The position numbers were made by a program, and so were the translations under genes. 64,000 nucleotides of DNA from the NCBI RefSeq assembly GCF_001280515.1, contig NZ_LBIQ01000019.1, positions 91,214 through 155,213 on the forward strand, read 5' to 3'. This document shows positions 41,399 through 50,630 of the stretch, in pieces. Source of the DNA: Mangrovimonas sp. ST2L15 (GTDB taxonomy: Bacteria > Bacteroidota > Bacteroidia > Flavobacteriales > Flavobacteriaceae). Positions within the stretch are counted from its first letter, which is position 1; each line of letters starts with the position of its first letter. The notes under the pieces are model-generated. The model made no database searches. It saw nothing but the letters and a program-made list of their open reading frames with translations, and was not told where the DNA came from.

Positions 41399-42793
41399 TT
41401 ACTTTCCGATACAGAAGTTAGCAAAGATATTCCCTAGTAGTTCGTCATTGGTGACCTGCCCTGTAATCTCTCCAAAGTGATACAAAGCCTCCCGAATATC
41501 TATAGCCATTAAATCTCCCGACAGTCCAGAATCCAAGCCATACTTTACCTTTTGCATCTCTTCCATAGCCTTTAACAAGGCATCATAGTGACGGGTATTG
41601 GTGACAATCGTTTCGTTGTTTCTTAAAGCACCAGTGTTAATTAGGTTGAGTAACTTATCGGTTAAGGCCTCTACCCCAAATCCAGTCTTAGCAGAAAGTA
41701 AGTGCAACTGCTCAATTTCAGAAGTTATAGATTCTATTTCTGTTTCAGAAAGCATATCCACCTTATTCGCTATGATGATAATAGGCTTCTGTGGATACTT
41801 ATTTTTTATCTTTTCGATTTCAACCTGAAAACCTTTCAAGTAATTGGCTTTTTTTAATTGTAGGCCATCTGCTAGAAATATGACGACTTGTGCTTGTTCA
41901 ATTTTTTCAAAGGTTTTTTTGATACCGATGCTCTCAACCACATCTTCCGTTTCCCTAATCCCAGCCGTATCAATAAATCGAAAGCCTATTCCTCCTATGG
42001 AAATTTCATCCTCAATAGTGTCTCTCGTCGTCCCAGCTATATCACTAACAATGGCTCGTTCCTCATTTAAGAGCGCATTCAACAACGTTGATTTCCCAAC
42101 ATTGGGCTCTCCCACTATAGCCACAGGAATCCCATTTTTAATCACATTACCAACTGCAAAGGAGTCTATCAATCGCTTTAAAACAAAAAGAATGCGTTCC
42201 ACCAAATCTTTAAATTGCGTACGGTCTGCAAACTCCACATCCTCTTCTGCAAAATCCAATTCCAACTCAATAAGCGATGCAAAATTCAAAAGCTCTTCTC
42301 TTAGTTTGGCGATTTCATTTGAAAACCCACCCCGCATTTGCGACATGGCCAATTTATGGGACGCTTCATTATCACTCGCTATCAAGTCGGCTACCGCCTC
42401 GGCTTGGCTTAAATCCAGTTTACCATTTAAAAAAGCTCTAAGGGTAAACTCACCAGGTTGGGCCATTCGGCATCCGCGACGCAAAAAAAGTTGCAAAATT
42501 TCCTGCTGAATAAAACTAGAACCGTGACAACTTATTTCAACCACATTCTCACCAGTGTAAGAGTGTGGATTTTTAAAAACAGTAACCAAAACCTCATCGA
42601 TAACCCTTTCAGAATCCAAAATGTGGCCTAGATGCACCGTGTGTGTTTTTTGATCTGTCAACTGTTTACCATGAATGGATTTAAAAACACCCGAAGCCAT
42701 TTCTATAGCCTGCTTACCTGAAATTCTTAAAACTGCAATGGCCCCTACACCAGATGCCGTAGCGAGCGCAATGATGTTGTCATCTTGTACCAT
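41399..42793 (-). CDS. mnmE: tRNA modification GTPase MnmE
   Basis: This 464-residue GTPase works with MnmG to modify the wobble uridine (cmnm5U34) in tRNAs. The N-terminal tetrahydrofolate-binding domain is residues 1-120 (IIALATASGVGAIAVLRISG, and CRMAQPGEFTLRAFLNGKLD near 108). A helical domain is split around the G domain, which has P-loop GEPNVGKS at 228-235, DIAGTTRD, DTAGIRET and NKVD. The C terminus FCIGK carries the catalytic Cys of the C-x-GK motif. Full length and intact. Monocistronic with its own terminator. Confidence 0.98.
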   Translation of the reverse strand: MVQDDNIIALATASGVGAIAVLRISGKQAIEMASGVFKSIHGKQLTDQKTHTVHLGHILDSERVIDEVLVTVFKNPHSYTGENVVEISCHGSSFIQQEILQLFLRRGCRMAQPGEFTLRAFLNGKLDLSQAEAVADLIASDNEASHKLAMSQMRGGFSNEIAKLREELLNFASLIELELDFAEEDVEFADRTQFKDLVERILFVLKRLIDSFAVGNVIKNGIPVAIVGEPNVGKSTLLNALLNEERAIVSDIAGTTRDTIEDEISIGGIGFRFIDTAGIRETEDVVESIGIKKTFEKIEQAQVVIFLADGLQLKKANYLKGFQVEIEKIKNKYPQKPIIIIANKVDMLSETEIESITSEIEQLHLLSAKTGFGVEALTDKLLNLINTGALRNNETIVTNTRHYDALLKAMEEMQKVKYGLDSGLSGDLMAIDIREALYHFGEITGQVTNDELLGNIFANFCIGK

Positions 42794-42873
42794 ACAGCAA
42801 AAGTACTAAATGGCTTTTAATAAGCATCTTCATTATTAGGCAGATATTAACAAACATTATTTAGAAGAACCGT

Positions 42874-42881
42874 TATATTTG
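42874..42881 (+). promoter_or_regulatory. Bacteroidota -7 promoter box
   Basis: TATATTTG fits the TAnnTTTG consensus of the Bacteroidota primary sigma factor. It lies 26 bp before the ATG of the thioredoxin-like lipoprotein. No clear -33 TTG could be assigned. Confidence 0.6.
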
Positions 42882-42907
42882 TGCCAAACTTTAATAAAAA
42901 ATAGATT

Positions 42908-44035
42908 ATGTCTAGAAATTTATTTGCCATTATGGCAATAACTACCATGTTTTTATCCTGTAAGAATGAAAAACAGGATGGCTACAGTATTAAGGGTACG
43001 ATAGATGCATCAGCCAATGGTAAAAAAGTGCTTTTGGTTAAGAATGAAAGAATGCAAAAAATAACAGTTGATTCTACTACTGTTCAAGATGGAAAGATTC
43101 TGATGCAAGGAAAAGTGGAGTCTCCAGATTTTTATTTGGTGACCATTGATGGATTAAATATGGGATTGCCTTTAGTGGTTGAAAACACAGAAATGGATAT
43201 TGAATTCTACAAAGATAGCCTTCCTAAATCTAAGGTTACTGGTAGTAAAGAAAATGACTTATTAGGTGAGTTTAGATTAAACAGCGAGCCAGCAAGAAAG
43301 GTGAATGCTGAATTAGGACAAAAATATGCCATCGCTCAACAAAAGCAAGATACCATCACGATGGATCAGGTGAAAGCCACTTATGATAGTGTGATTGCCA
43401 TCATGAATGAAAAGAACGTAAAGCTTGTAAAAGAAAATACTGATTTAGTAACTAGTATGGCTTTCTTAGATAATTTATCTTCTTCAGGTGTTGTAAAAAC
43501 CAATGAAGCAAAATCCATCTTTGACAGTTTTACTGAAGAAGTTAAAGAAAGTCGTGTTGGAAAAGAAGTAGGTGAAAAAATAGAAGCTGCTATGGTTACT
43601 GCCGAAGGAAGTATGGCTCCTGATTTTAGTGCACCAACTCCTGCTGGTGATACCTTAGCATTGAAAGATGTGATGGGAAAAGTAACTATCATTGATTTTT
43701 GGGCAGCATGGTGTGGACCATGTAGAAAAGAAAATCCGCATGTAGTGGAGATCTATAACAAATACCATGAACAAGGTCTTGAAATCATTGGTGTTTCACT
43801 GGATGGTACGCCTAGACAAAAAGACGCAAAACAAGAATGGTTAGACGCCATTGAAAAGGATGGACTTACATGGCATCAAGTTTCCAACCTATCTTATTTT
43901 AATGATCCTATTGCTAAACAATATAATATCCAAGCTATCCCTGCAACTTTTGTATTGGACAGTGAAGGTAAAATCGTTGCTAAAAATTTAAGAGGTGAAG
44001 AGCTTGACAAAAAAGTAGCCGAATTACTTCAGTAA
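42908..44035 (+). CDS. TlpA-like thioredoxin lipoprotein with DUF4369-type N-terminal domain
   Basis: This 375-residue protein has a lipoprotein signal (MFLSC, Cys17 or 18). An N-terminal beta-rich domain of DUF4369 type (residues 25-125, YSIKGTIDASANGKKVLLVK) is followed by a helical linker (130-230). The C-terminal thioredoxin-like domain has FWAAWCGPCRKENPHV with active-site C269 and C272 and the cis-proline region AIPATFVLD. It should reduce or exchange disulphides in the periplasm, for example in cytochrome c maturation. A hairpin terminator follows. Confidence 0.92.
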   Translation: MSRNLFAIMAITTMFLSCKNEKQDGYSIKGTIDASANGKKVLLVKNERMQKITVDSTTVQDGKILMQGKVESPDFYLVTIDGLNMGLPLVVENTEMDIEFYKDSLPKSKVTGSKENDLLGEFRLNSEPARKVNAELGQKYAIAQQKQDTITMDQVKATYDSVIAIMNEKNVKLVKENTDLVTSMAFLDNLSSSGVVKTNEAKSIFDSFTEEVKESRVGKEVGEKIEAAMVTAEGSMAPDFSAPTPAGDTLALKDVMGKVTIIDFWAAWCGPCRKENPHVVEIYNKYHEQGLEIIGVSLDGTPRQKDAKQEWLDAIEKDGLTWHQVSNLSYFNDPIAKQYNIQAIPATFVLDSEGKIVAKNLRGEELDKKVAELLQ

Positions 44036-44055
44036 TTTAAAGTAAGACACAGAAT

Positions 44056-44087
44056 AAAAAAGCCCTCCAAGTTTGGAGGGCTTTTTT
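44056..44087. terminator. Bidirectional intrinsic terminator
   Basis: A 15-bp perfect stem, AAAAAAGCCCTCCAA (44056-44070) with TTGGAGGGCTTTTTT (44073-44087), has a 2-nt gap. It serves the convergent thioredoxin-like and rhomboid genes. Confidence 0.9.
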
Positions 44088-44092
44088 CATAT

Positions 44093-44740
44093 TTAGATTT
44101 TATTCATTTTCTTCAAAACAAACAATAGCACTATTGGAATCAATAATAAAATAATCATGGTTAAATGGGTTTCAAAGAGCCACGAAGCTAGCATCAATGT
44201 TATGACATAACCACCAATTGCTCCGCCAAAATGGGCATCATGACCAATATTACCTACTCTACTTTTCATACCATATATGGTATAAAGCAGATATGCAATC
44301 CCGAAAATATAAGCAGGAATCGGAATTACTAAAAACAAGTAAATTGTTAAATCTGGACGAAGCAAAATTGCAGAATAAATGACTCCCATAACGGCTCCAC
44401 TGGCCCCTACTGCACTGTAATAATATTCATTTTTATGAAAGTATAAAGACAATAAATTACCCAATAGCAAACTTCCTACATAGACAATTATAAAATTGAT
44501 ATTACCTAAATAGGCCAATACCACATTTGCAAAAAAGTAAAGCGTAAACATATTAAAAACCAAATGGGCTACATCCACATGTAAAAAACCAGAACTAAAC
44601 ATTCTAATTTGCTCCCCCCTTCTAATGGCTCCCACATTAAATTTATATTTTTCAAAGAAACCAAAATCACCAAACCCTTTATAGGATATTAGCACATTGG
44701 CCGCGATTATAATAATGGTCACGATACTTAAATTGCCCAT
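44093..44740 (-). CDS. Rhomboid family intramembrane serine protease
   Basis: This 215-residue protein has six transmembrane helices. The catalytic serine is in GASGAVMG (Ser114), the catalytic histidine in GHDAHFGGAIGG (His170), and the structural HLVFN (residues 59-63) precedes them. Rhomboids cut substrates within the membrane. The target here is not known. The first helix is short and the N-terminal half contains the RRGEQIRMFSSGFLH region typical of bacterial rhomboids. It is divergent from the lipid acyltransferase gene. Confidence 0.93.
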   Translation of the reverse strand: MGNLSIVTIIIIAANVLISYKGFGDFGFFEKYKFNVGAIRRGEQIRMFSSGFLHVDVAHLVFNMFTLYFFANVVLAYLGNINFIIVYVGSLLLGNLLSLYFHKNEYYYSAVGASGAVMGVIYSAILLRPDLTIYLFLVIPIPAYIFGIAYLLYTIYGMKSRVGNIGHDAHFGGAIGGYVITLMLASWLFETHLTMIILLLIPIVLLFVLKKMNKI

Positions 44741-44772
44741 AAATACATTAAATTATCAATAAAAATAAAGGT

Positions 44773-44780
44773 TATATTTG
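44773..44780 (+). promoter_or_regulatory. Bacteroidota -7 promoter box
   Basis: TATATTTG, the same octamer as at 42874, lies 24 bp before the ATG of the acyltransferase gene in a divergent intergenic region. Confidence 0.6.
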
Positions 44781-44804
44781 CCAATGCAAATCTAATATTT
44801 ATTC

Positions 44805-45698
44805 ATGCAATTTATTGCTTACATTTTAATTTATCCAATACTTTGGATAATCTCTATAATGCCTTTTAGGATTCTATATGCCATATCCGATGGTGTTTAT
44901 TTATTGTTATACTATGTCATTGGCTATCGCAAAAATATTGTCAGGGACAACATTAAATTGGTCTTCCCAGAAAAATCTGATCAGGAAATTAAATCGATTA
45001 CAAAGAAATTCTACCACCACATGTGCGATTTGTTTCTTGAGATGATTAAAACACTTACAGCCTCAAGAAGGGAGCTTGCAAAGCGATTTGTACTTAAAAA
45101 TCCTGAAACCTTAAAAAAACTGGAAGCAACCGACAATAGTATTGTTGTTATGTATGGCCATTATGCTAGTTACGAATGGTCGATCATATTACAAGCCATC
45201 GCTAATAATCCAGCACTAGGGATTTACAAGACTATTGCAAACAAATATTTCGATAAATTGGTAAGACGTATTCGTTCAAAATACAATTCTACCTTAGTGG
45301 ATTCTAAACAAGCATTAAAGCGTATTGAAGAACTTCACGAAAAAAAAGAAGCCAAACTGATTGCTTTTATAAGCGATCAATCTCCGAAATTAAAACCAAA
45401 TAACTATTGGGGAGAATTTATGGGAGTTACTATCCCGTGTTTTATTGGGGCTGAGCTCACATCTAAAAAATACGATTACCCCATCACCTATCTAAAAATT
45501 GATAAAGTTAAAAGGGGTTATTATGAATCTGAGCTCATCGTATTATCTGAAAACCCAAGAGAAGTTCCTGATTTTGAAATCACCGAAAGTTTTAACCGTA
45601 TTTTAGAAAAACAAATAAAAGAAGCCCCTGAGTTTTACTTATGGACTCACAAGCGATGGAAACATCGTCATGAGGCTCCTGCTTTAAAAAATAATTAG
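44805..45698 (+). CDS. Lysophospholipid/lipid A acyltransferase (HtrB/LpxL-like)
   Basis: This 297-residue protein has an N-terminal membrane anchor (residues 4-38). The acyltransferase H-x4-E motif appears as GHYASYEW (His119, Glu124). Further family features are FISDQSPKLKPNNYWGEFMG near 195 and a basic WTHKRWKHR end. It probably adds a secondary acyl chain to lipid A or makes aminolipids at the inner membrane. The last 4 bp overlap the convergent glmM gene. Its exact acceptor cannot be read from the sequence. Confidence 0.9.
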   Translation: MQFIAYILIYPILWIISIMPFRILYAISDGVYLLLYYVIGYRKNIVRDNIKLVFPEKSDQEIKSITKKFYHHMCDLFLEMIKTLTASRRELAKRFVLKNPETLKKLEATDNSIVVMYGHYASYEWSIILQAIANNPALGIYKTIANKYFDKLVRRIRSKYNSTLVDSKQALKRIEELHEKKEAKLIAFISDQSPKLKPNNYWGEFMGVTIPCFIGAELTSKKYDYPITYLKIDKVKRGYYESELIVLSENPREVPDFEITESFNRILEKQIKEAPEFYLWTHKRWKHRHEAPALKNN

Positions 45699-47083
45699 GA
45701 ATCAGCTATTTTCTTTAATTCAGAAATAAATCTATCGGCTAATTCATCAGCTTCATTCTGTGATTTAGCTTCGGTGTATATACGGATAATCGGCTCAGTG
45801 TTACTTTTTCTTAGGTGCACCCAGTTTTCAGGAAAATCAATTTTAACACCATCGATAGTTGTTAGGTTTTCTTCAGAGTAATTCGCTTCAATGGTTTTTA
45901 AAATACCATCCACGTCTAAATCAGGAGTCAACTCAATTTTCTTCTTGCTCATAAAATAGCTAGGATATGTTTTTCTTAAGTCACTCACCGCCATTTTACG
46001 TTCTGCCAAAAGACTTAAAAACAAAGCAACCCCTACCAAGGCATCTCTACCGTAATGAAGCTCAGGGTAAATAATTCCTCCATTTCCTTCGCCTCCAATA
46101 ACGACTTGATTCTTCTTCATGAGAGTAACCACATTTACTTCTCCTACGGCACTGGCTTCATAAGTCCCTCCGTGTTTTTCGGTTACATCTCTTAGAGCCC
46201 TAGTAGAACTCATATTACTTACGGTGTTACCAGGATGTTTGTCCAAAACGTAATCGGCACAAGCCACTAAGGTATACTCCTCGCCAAACATATGACCATT
46301 TTCATCCATAAATGCTAATCTATCAACATCTGGATCTACCACGATTCCCAAATCAGCATGTTCTTTTACTACTGCTTGAGACAAATCGGTTAAATGCTCT
46401 TTTAAAGGTTCGGGATTGTGAGGAAATTGACCATTAGGCTCACAATATAATTCCACAACATCTACACCCAATCGTTCCAATAATCTAGGAATGGCAATCC
46501 CTCCCGTGGAATTCACACCATCAACAACCACTTTAAATTTAGCCTTTTCTATGGCTGATTTATTAACCAACTTGAGGTTTAATACCTCATCAATATGTAA
46601 ATCGATATAAGCATCATTTTTGGTGATTTTTCCAAGCGCATCCACTTCTGAAAACGACATAGCCTGACTTTCTGCAATTTTTAAAATTTGCTCGCCATCT
46701 GCCCCATTTAAAAACTCACCCTTTTCATTCAAAAGTTTTAGAGCATTCCATTGTTTTGGGTTATGGCTTGCCGTTAATATAATGCCTCCATCAGCATGCT
46801 CCATAGGAACAGCAACTTCAACGGTGGGTGTTGTAGATAATCCCAAATCAACAACGTGAATTCCCATACCTACCAAGGTATTCATCACCAAACTCTGTAT
46901 CATTTCTCCTGATATTCTGGCATCTCTCCCCACTACTACCTTATAATTCTCCTTTTGTCGGTATTGCTTAAGCCATGTTCCGTAAGCAGCGGCAAAAGTT
47001 ACTGTGTCAATAGGCGTTAAATTAGTTCCCACTTCACCTCCAATAGTCCCACGAATTCCTGAAATTGATTTTATAAGAGTCAT
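45695..47083 (-). CDS. glmM: Phosphoglucosamine mutase / phosphohexomutase
   Basis: This 462-residue enzyme interconverts glucosamine-6-phosphate and glucosamine-1-phosphate for cell-wall precursors. Motifs are the phosphoserine loop TASHNPKQWNALKL with Ser106, the metal-binding DPDVDR at 250-255, the sugar-binding GEGNGG, and the phosphate-binding RKSNTEPIIRIYTEA near the C terminus. The start overlaps the stop of the upstream acyltransferase gene by 1 nt. The GEGNGG loop differs from proteobacterial GlmM, so related phosphohexomutase activity cannot be excluded. Confidence 0.92.
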   Translation of the reverse strand: MTLIKSISGIRGTIGGEVGTNLTPIDTVTFAAAYGTWLKQYRQKENYKVVVGRDARISGEMIQSLVMNTLVGMGIHVVDLGLSTTPTVEVAVPMEHADGGIILTASHNPKQWNALKLLNEKGEFLNGADGEQILKIAESQAMSFSEVDALGKITKNDAYIDLHIDEVLNLKLVNKSAIEKAKFKVVVDGVNSTGGIAIPRLLERLGVDVVELYCEPNGQFPHNPEPLKEHLTDLSQAVVKEHADLGIVVDPDVDRLAFMDENGHMFGEEYTLVACADYVLDKHPGNTVSNMSSTRALRDVTEKHGGTYEASAVGEVNVVTLMKKNQVVIGGEGNGGIIYPELHYGRDALVGVALFLSLLAERKMAVSDLRKTYPSYFMSKKKIELTPDLDVDGILKTIEANYSEENLTTIDGVKIDFPENWVHLRKSNTEPIIRIYTEAKSQNEADELADRFISELKKIADS

Positions 47084-48150
47084 TATCTGAATTTATTTTT
47101 AATTTTTAAAAATTTTAGCTCAAAATATTTATATGATAAATGTGCCATAATTATTGTTAGTACAAAAGTCATAATATAAATAAGAACAATCGTTAAATTG
47201 TCATTTAAATTTTTATTCTCATAGACCTTCAATATTAAAAACACACTAAAGTTTAGAGCAATGATGTGATACATATAGATTCCATAAGATATCCGCCCTA
47301 AATAATTTAAAATAGAATTTTTAATCTGTTTACCTATATTATTATAAGCTAATGTATGTATAAGCAAACAAAACAGTAACGTGCTCAAGAGGTTATAAAG
47401 AAATCTGTTTTCTAATACAAACCAATTGGTAGTAAAGTAAATAACATTCAAAATAACAATGAATACAGGTAGTATCTTATTTGAATAAAGAAATTTAAGT
47501 CTCTTTTCCTCTTCCAAGATAGCCACCACACCTCCTGCTATTAGAAAAAAGTAAACAAACCTATATATTTTCAAAAAAGGAATTAATTCGGAATGAAATA
47601 AAATGAAATAGCCAAAAAATATAAGGCCCAGACCTTTTAAAATTCTATTAACTGGTATTATAAAGAGAATCGGTGCTATCAAAATGTAAAATTGTTCCTC
47701 AATTCCTATAGACCAGAGGACAGCCAAAATTCCTCCAGGATCATAAATTTTCTCAAAAACATTAGCTAAAAAAAAGACATTGTAAAACAAAGCTTGTTCA
47801 ATCGAATATTTAATTTCAAAATTTATCCCTAAAAAAGGCAACAAGGCATGGTAAAAAAAAATTCCAAAAAGAAAAATTAGATAATATAAAGGGAAAATTC
47901 TAAGTATCCGTCTCATATAAAATTTTCGAATTGAAAATTGGCCAACTTGCCTCTTAAAATAAATAAGTCTAATAATCAGGAAACCACTTAGCACAAAAAA
48001 AACATAAACCGCTTCGGTTCCCTTTTGGAATAATGGAATACCTTCCAAATAAGGCAACCCTTGATTTTCACTTAATTGCGGAATGTGAAACAAGACGACA
48101 ATTGATGCTAAAACAAATCTTAGAGGATCTAAATTTGGAAGTCTTTTCAA
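47083..48150 (-). CDS. Acyltransferase family 3 membrane protein
   Basis: This 355-residue protein has about ten transmembrane helices. Acyltransferase-3 signatures are LPNLDPLRFVLASIVVLFHI at the start with the essential histidine, FVLSGFLIIRLIYFKR near 52, RILRIFPLYYLIF near 84, and WSIGIEEQFYIL near 145. These enzymes transfer acetyl or other acyl groups to surface glycans. The adjacent glmM, 1-nt overlapped, fits envelope sugar metabolism. The acceptor is unknown. Confidence 0.92.
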   Translation of the reverse strand: MKRLPNLDPLRFVLASIVVLFHIPQLSENQGLPYLEGIPLFQKGTEAVYVFFVLSGFLIIRLIYFKRQVGQFSIRKFYMRRILRIFPLYYLIFLFGIFFYHALLPFLGINFEIKYSIEQALFYNVFFLANVFEKIYDPGGILAVLWSIGIEEQFYILIAPILFIIPVNRILKGLGLIFFGYFILFHSELIPFLKIYRFVYFFLIAGGVVAILEEEKRLKFLYSNKILPVFIVILNVIYFTTNWFVLENRFLYNLLSTLLFCLLIHTLAYNNIGKQIKNSILNYLGRISYGIYMYHIIALNFSVFLILKVYENKNLNDNLTIVLIYIMTFVLTIIMAHLSYKYFELKFLKIKNKFR

Positions 48151-48191
48151 AGAGGAAATTTTTAAACTTTAAAAATACATATATTTATTAA

Positions 48192-48791
48192 ATGAATTAC
48201 TTGGCCCACATCTATTTATCGGGAAACAATGAAATGGTTACCATTGGAAATTTTATTGCCGATAGTATTAAAGGAAAGCAATATTTAGACTACCCTAAGG
48301 AGGTTCAAATAGGTATCCTCCTCCATAGAGAAATTGACACATTTACTGATGCTCACCCGATAGTAAGACAAAGTTCCAAACGATTACATGCCAAGTACAG
48401 TCATTACAGTGGGGTAATTGTAGATATTTTATATGATCACTTTCTAGCAAAAAATTGGTCAGATTACAGCACAGTTCCTTTAAAGCAATTTACCACGAAT
48501 TTTTATCAAATCATGGAAGAAAACTTTGATTGGCTCCCTGCAAATACCCAAAGAATGCTTCCCTTTATGAAAGCCGAAGATTGGCTCCTTAATTATGCGC
48601 AAATTGAAGGTATCCAAAACGTTTTAAACGGCATGAATCGCAGAACAAACTACAAATCTGGCATGCATCAAGCAATCAATGAATTGCGCCTATACTATTT
48701 TGATTTTGAAATCGAATTCACTCACTTCTTTGCCGAACTTATCAACTTTACCAAAACTAAACTTCCTGAAATTGAGAATAAGATATCTTAA
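48192..48791 (+). CDS. acpH: Acyl carrier protein phosphodiesterase
   Basis: This 199-residue protein of the AcpH family (HD-like fold) removes the phosphopantetheine arm from holo-ACP. Motifs are MNYLAHIYLSG at the start, IGNFIADSIKGKQ near 18, GILLHREIDTFTDAHP near 41, and VDILYDHFLAKNW near 77, with conserved His and Asp residues for metal binding. It is divergent from the acyltransferase gene. Its last 20 bp overlap the following gamma-glutamyltransferase gene, so the two are likely co-transcribed. Confidence 0.9.
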   Translation: MNYLAHIYLSGNNEMVTIGNFIADSIKGKQYLDYPKEVQIGILLHREIDTFTDAHPIVRQSSKRLHAKYSHYSGVIVDILYDHFLAKNWSDYSTVPLKQFTTNFYQIMEENFDWLPANTQRMLPFMKAEDWLLNYAQIEGIQNVLNGMNRRTNYKSGMHQAINELRLYYFDFEIEFTHFFAELINFTKTKLPEIENKIS

Positions 48792-50469
48792 CACAATCCT
48801 TGCCATTTTTCTCGTAAACCTTATTTCATGCAATAAACCAAAAAATATTGTTGAAAGAGGTTTGATTACAAAAAAGGCTATGGTGGTTTCAGCTAGAAAA
48901 GAAGCCTCTAAAATAGGATCAGACATCATGAAAAAAGGCGGTAATGCCTTTGACGCCATGTTTGCCACCCATCTTGCTTTAGCAGTTGCTTACCCCTATG
49001 CAGGTAATTTGGGAGGCGGTGGTTTCCTTGTTTATAGACTAAGCAATGGCGAAGTAGGAAGTTTGGATTTTCGGGAAAAAGCTCCCATGAATGCCAGTGA
49101 AACTATGTATCTAGATGAATTTGGAGAAATCATACCTAATAAAAGTACCTTAGGAATTTATGCCGTGGGCGTACCTGGAAGTATGGCTGGACTTTTTGAA
49201 GCCCATGAAAGATTTGGTAGTATTCCAATCAAAGAACTTATCAAACCCGTTATTGAACTTGCAAGAAAAGGTGTAGTAATTACAAAACATCAAGAAGGAC
49301 AATTTAAAAAATATGATAGCCTTATTTACTTGGTAAACGGCAAAAACACTTTAATATCTAAAAGCTTAGTCCAAGGCGATACCTTAAAAAATCTAGCCTT
49401 AGCCAAAACCTTGGAACGGATCGCTCGCAATGGAAAGGAAGAATTCTATCATGGTCAAACAGCTGAAATTTTGATTAATTACATTCAAAAAGAGGGAGGA
49501 ATTTTAACCAGGGAAGATTTATCCAAATATGAAGCTAAATGGAGAAATCCCATAATCTTTGGCTATAAAGATTTAAAAATAATTTCCATGGCGCCTCCGG
49601 CAAGTGGTGGAATATGTTTAGCCCAAATGATGAAGATGGTAGAATCGTTTCCATTAAAGCAATATGGTCATAATTCATTAGAAGCTATACAAGTTATGAC
49701 AGAAGCAGAAAGAAGAAGTTTTGCAGATAGAAGTTATTATTTAGGAGATCCAGATTTTGTAAATATCCCTACAGACTCCTTGATTGCTAGCTCCTACTTA
49801 GGAGGTAGAATGGCTTCCTTTTCATTTGACCAAGCGACTTCATCCTCAGCTATCTCTCATGGTAATATCCTTCCAAATGAAAGTGACGAAACCACCCACT
49901 ACTCTATTGTTGACCCCTTTGGAAATGCTATTGCAGTTACAACCACTTTAAATGGTGCCTACGGATCTAAGGTTTATGTTGATGAACTTGGTTTTTTCCT
50001 AAACAATGAAATGGATGACTTTAGTAGCAAGCCAGGACAGCCCAACATGTTTGGTTTGATTGGAGCCGAGGCCAATAAAATTGAACCCGAAAAACGGATG
50101 CTAAGCTCAATGACCCCTACGATTGTTGAAAAGAACAAGGAACTTTATTTGACCCTAGGGACCCCAGGCGGCTCTACCATTATCACCTCTGTATTTCAAA
50201 CCATTTTAAATGTTTACGAATTTGAAATGCCTATACAGCAAGCTGTTAATGCACCACGATTTCATCACCAATGGTTACCAGACGAAATTGTTATGGAACC
50301 CAATGAGTTTAGTCCTAAACTTATTAATAAACTAGAAGTAAAGGGTTATAAAACAAACCAAGTAAGAACACCGGTTATTGGAAAAGTTGATGGCATTTTA
50401 AAATTGGATAATGGCTCCTATGAAGGAGGCGCCGACTCGAGAGGTGACGACACTGCCATTGGCTTTTAA
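48772..50469 (+). CDS. ggt: Gamma-glutamyltransferase lipoprotein
   Basis: The best start is the TTG at 48772. It gives a short basic start, a hydrophobic stretch and LISC, a lipoprotein signal. The far upstream ATG at 48679 lies inside acpH and gives no sensible leader. The protein, of about 565 residues, cleaves gamma-glutamyl bonds of glutathione. Seen: YAGNLGGGGFLVYR near residue 80, the autocleavage/catalytic Thr in DETTHYSIVD near residue 375-384, NNEMDDFS, and the GTPGGSTI oxyanion-region motif. It is exported and probably matures into two subunits by self-cleavage before the catalytic Thr. Confidence 0.9.
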   Translation: MRIRYLNTILAIFLVNLISCNKPKNIVERGLITKKAMVVSARKEASKIGSDIMKKGGNAFDAMFATHLALAVAYPYAGNLGGGGFLVYRLSNGEVGSLDFREKAPMNASETMYLDEFGEIIPNKSTLGIYAVGVPGSMAGLFEAHERFGSIPIKELIKPVIELARKGVVITKHQEGQFKKYDSLIYLVNGKNTLISKSLVQGDTLKNLALAKTLERIARNGKEEFYHGQTAEILINYIQKEGGILTREDLSKYEAKWRNPIIFGYKDLKIISMAPPASGGICLAQMMKMVESFPLKQYGHNSLEAIQVMTEAERRSFADRSYYLGDPDFVNIPTDSLIASSYLGGRMASFSFDQATSSSAISHGNILPNESDETTHYSIVDPFGNAIAVTTTLNGAYGSKVYVDELGFFLNNEMDDFSSKPGQPNMFGLIGAEANKIEPEKRMLSSMTPTIVEKNKELYLTLGTPGGSTIITSVFQTILNVYEFEMPIQQAVNAPRFHHQWLPDEIVMEPNEFSPKLINKLEVKGYKTNQVRTPVIGKVDGILKLDNGSYEGGADSRGDDTAIGF

Positions 50470-50630
50470 TTTGATAATAAAAATAACTAAAAATTGAATA
50501 AGTGTAATTTTAAATGCTTTATTTGAATATTAATTCAATTCTAACAACAATTTAATAGTTCCCCTACGAAATAGGAGATTTTTTAATTATAATTAATTAA
50601 AACCTAAAATTATTTATTACTAATTAGCGC

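Noticed and set aside
41844..42509. 221-residue plus-strand open frame opposite mnmE
   Set aside because: It is an antisense shadow of a well conserved gene, serine-rich and without a family.
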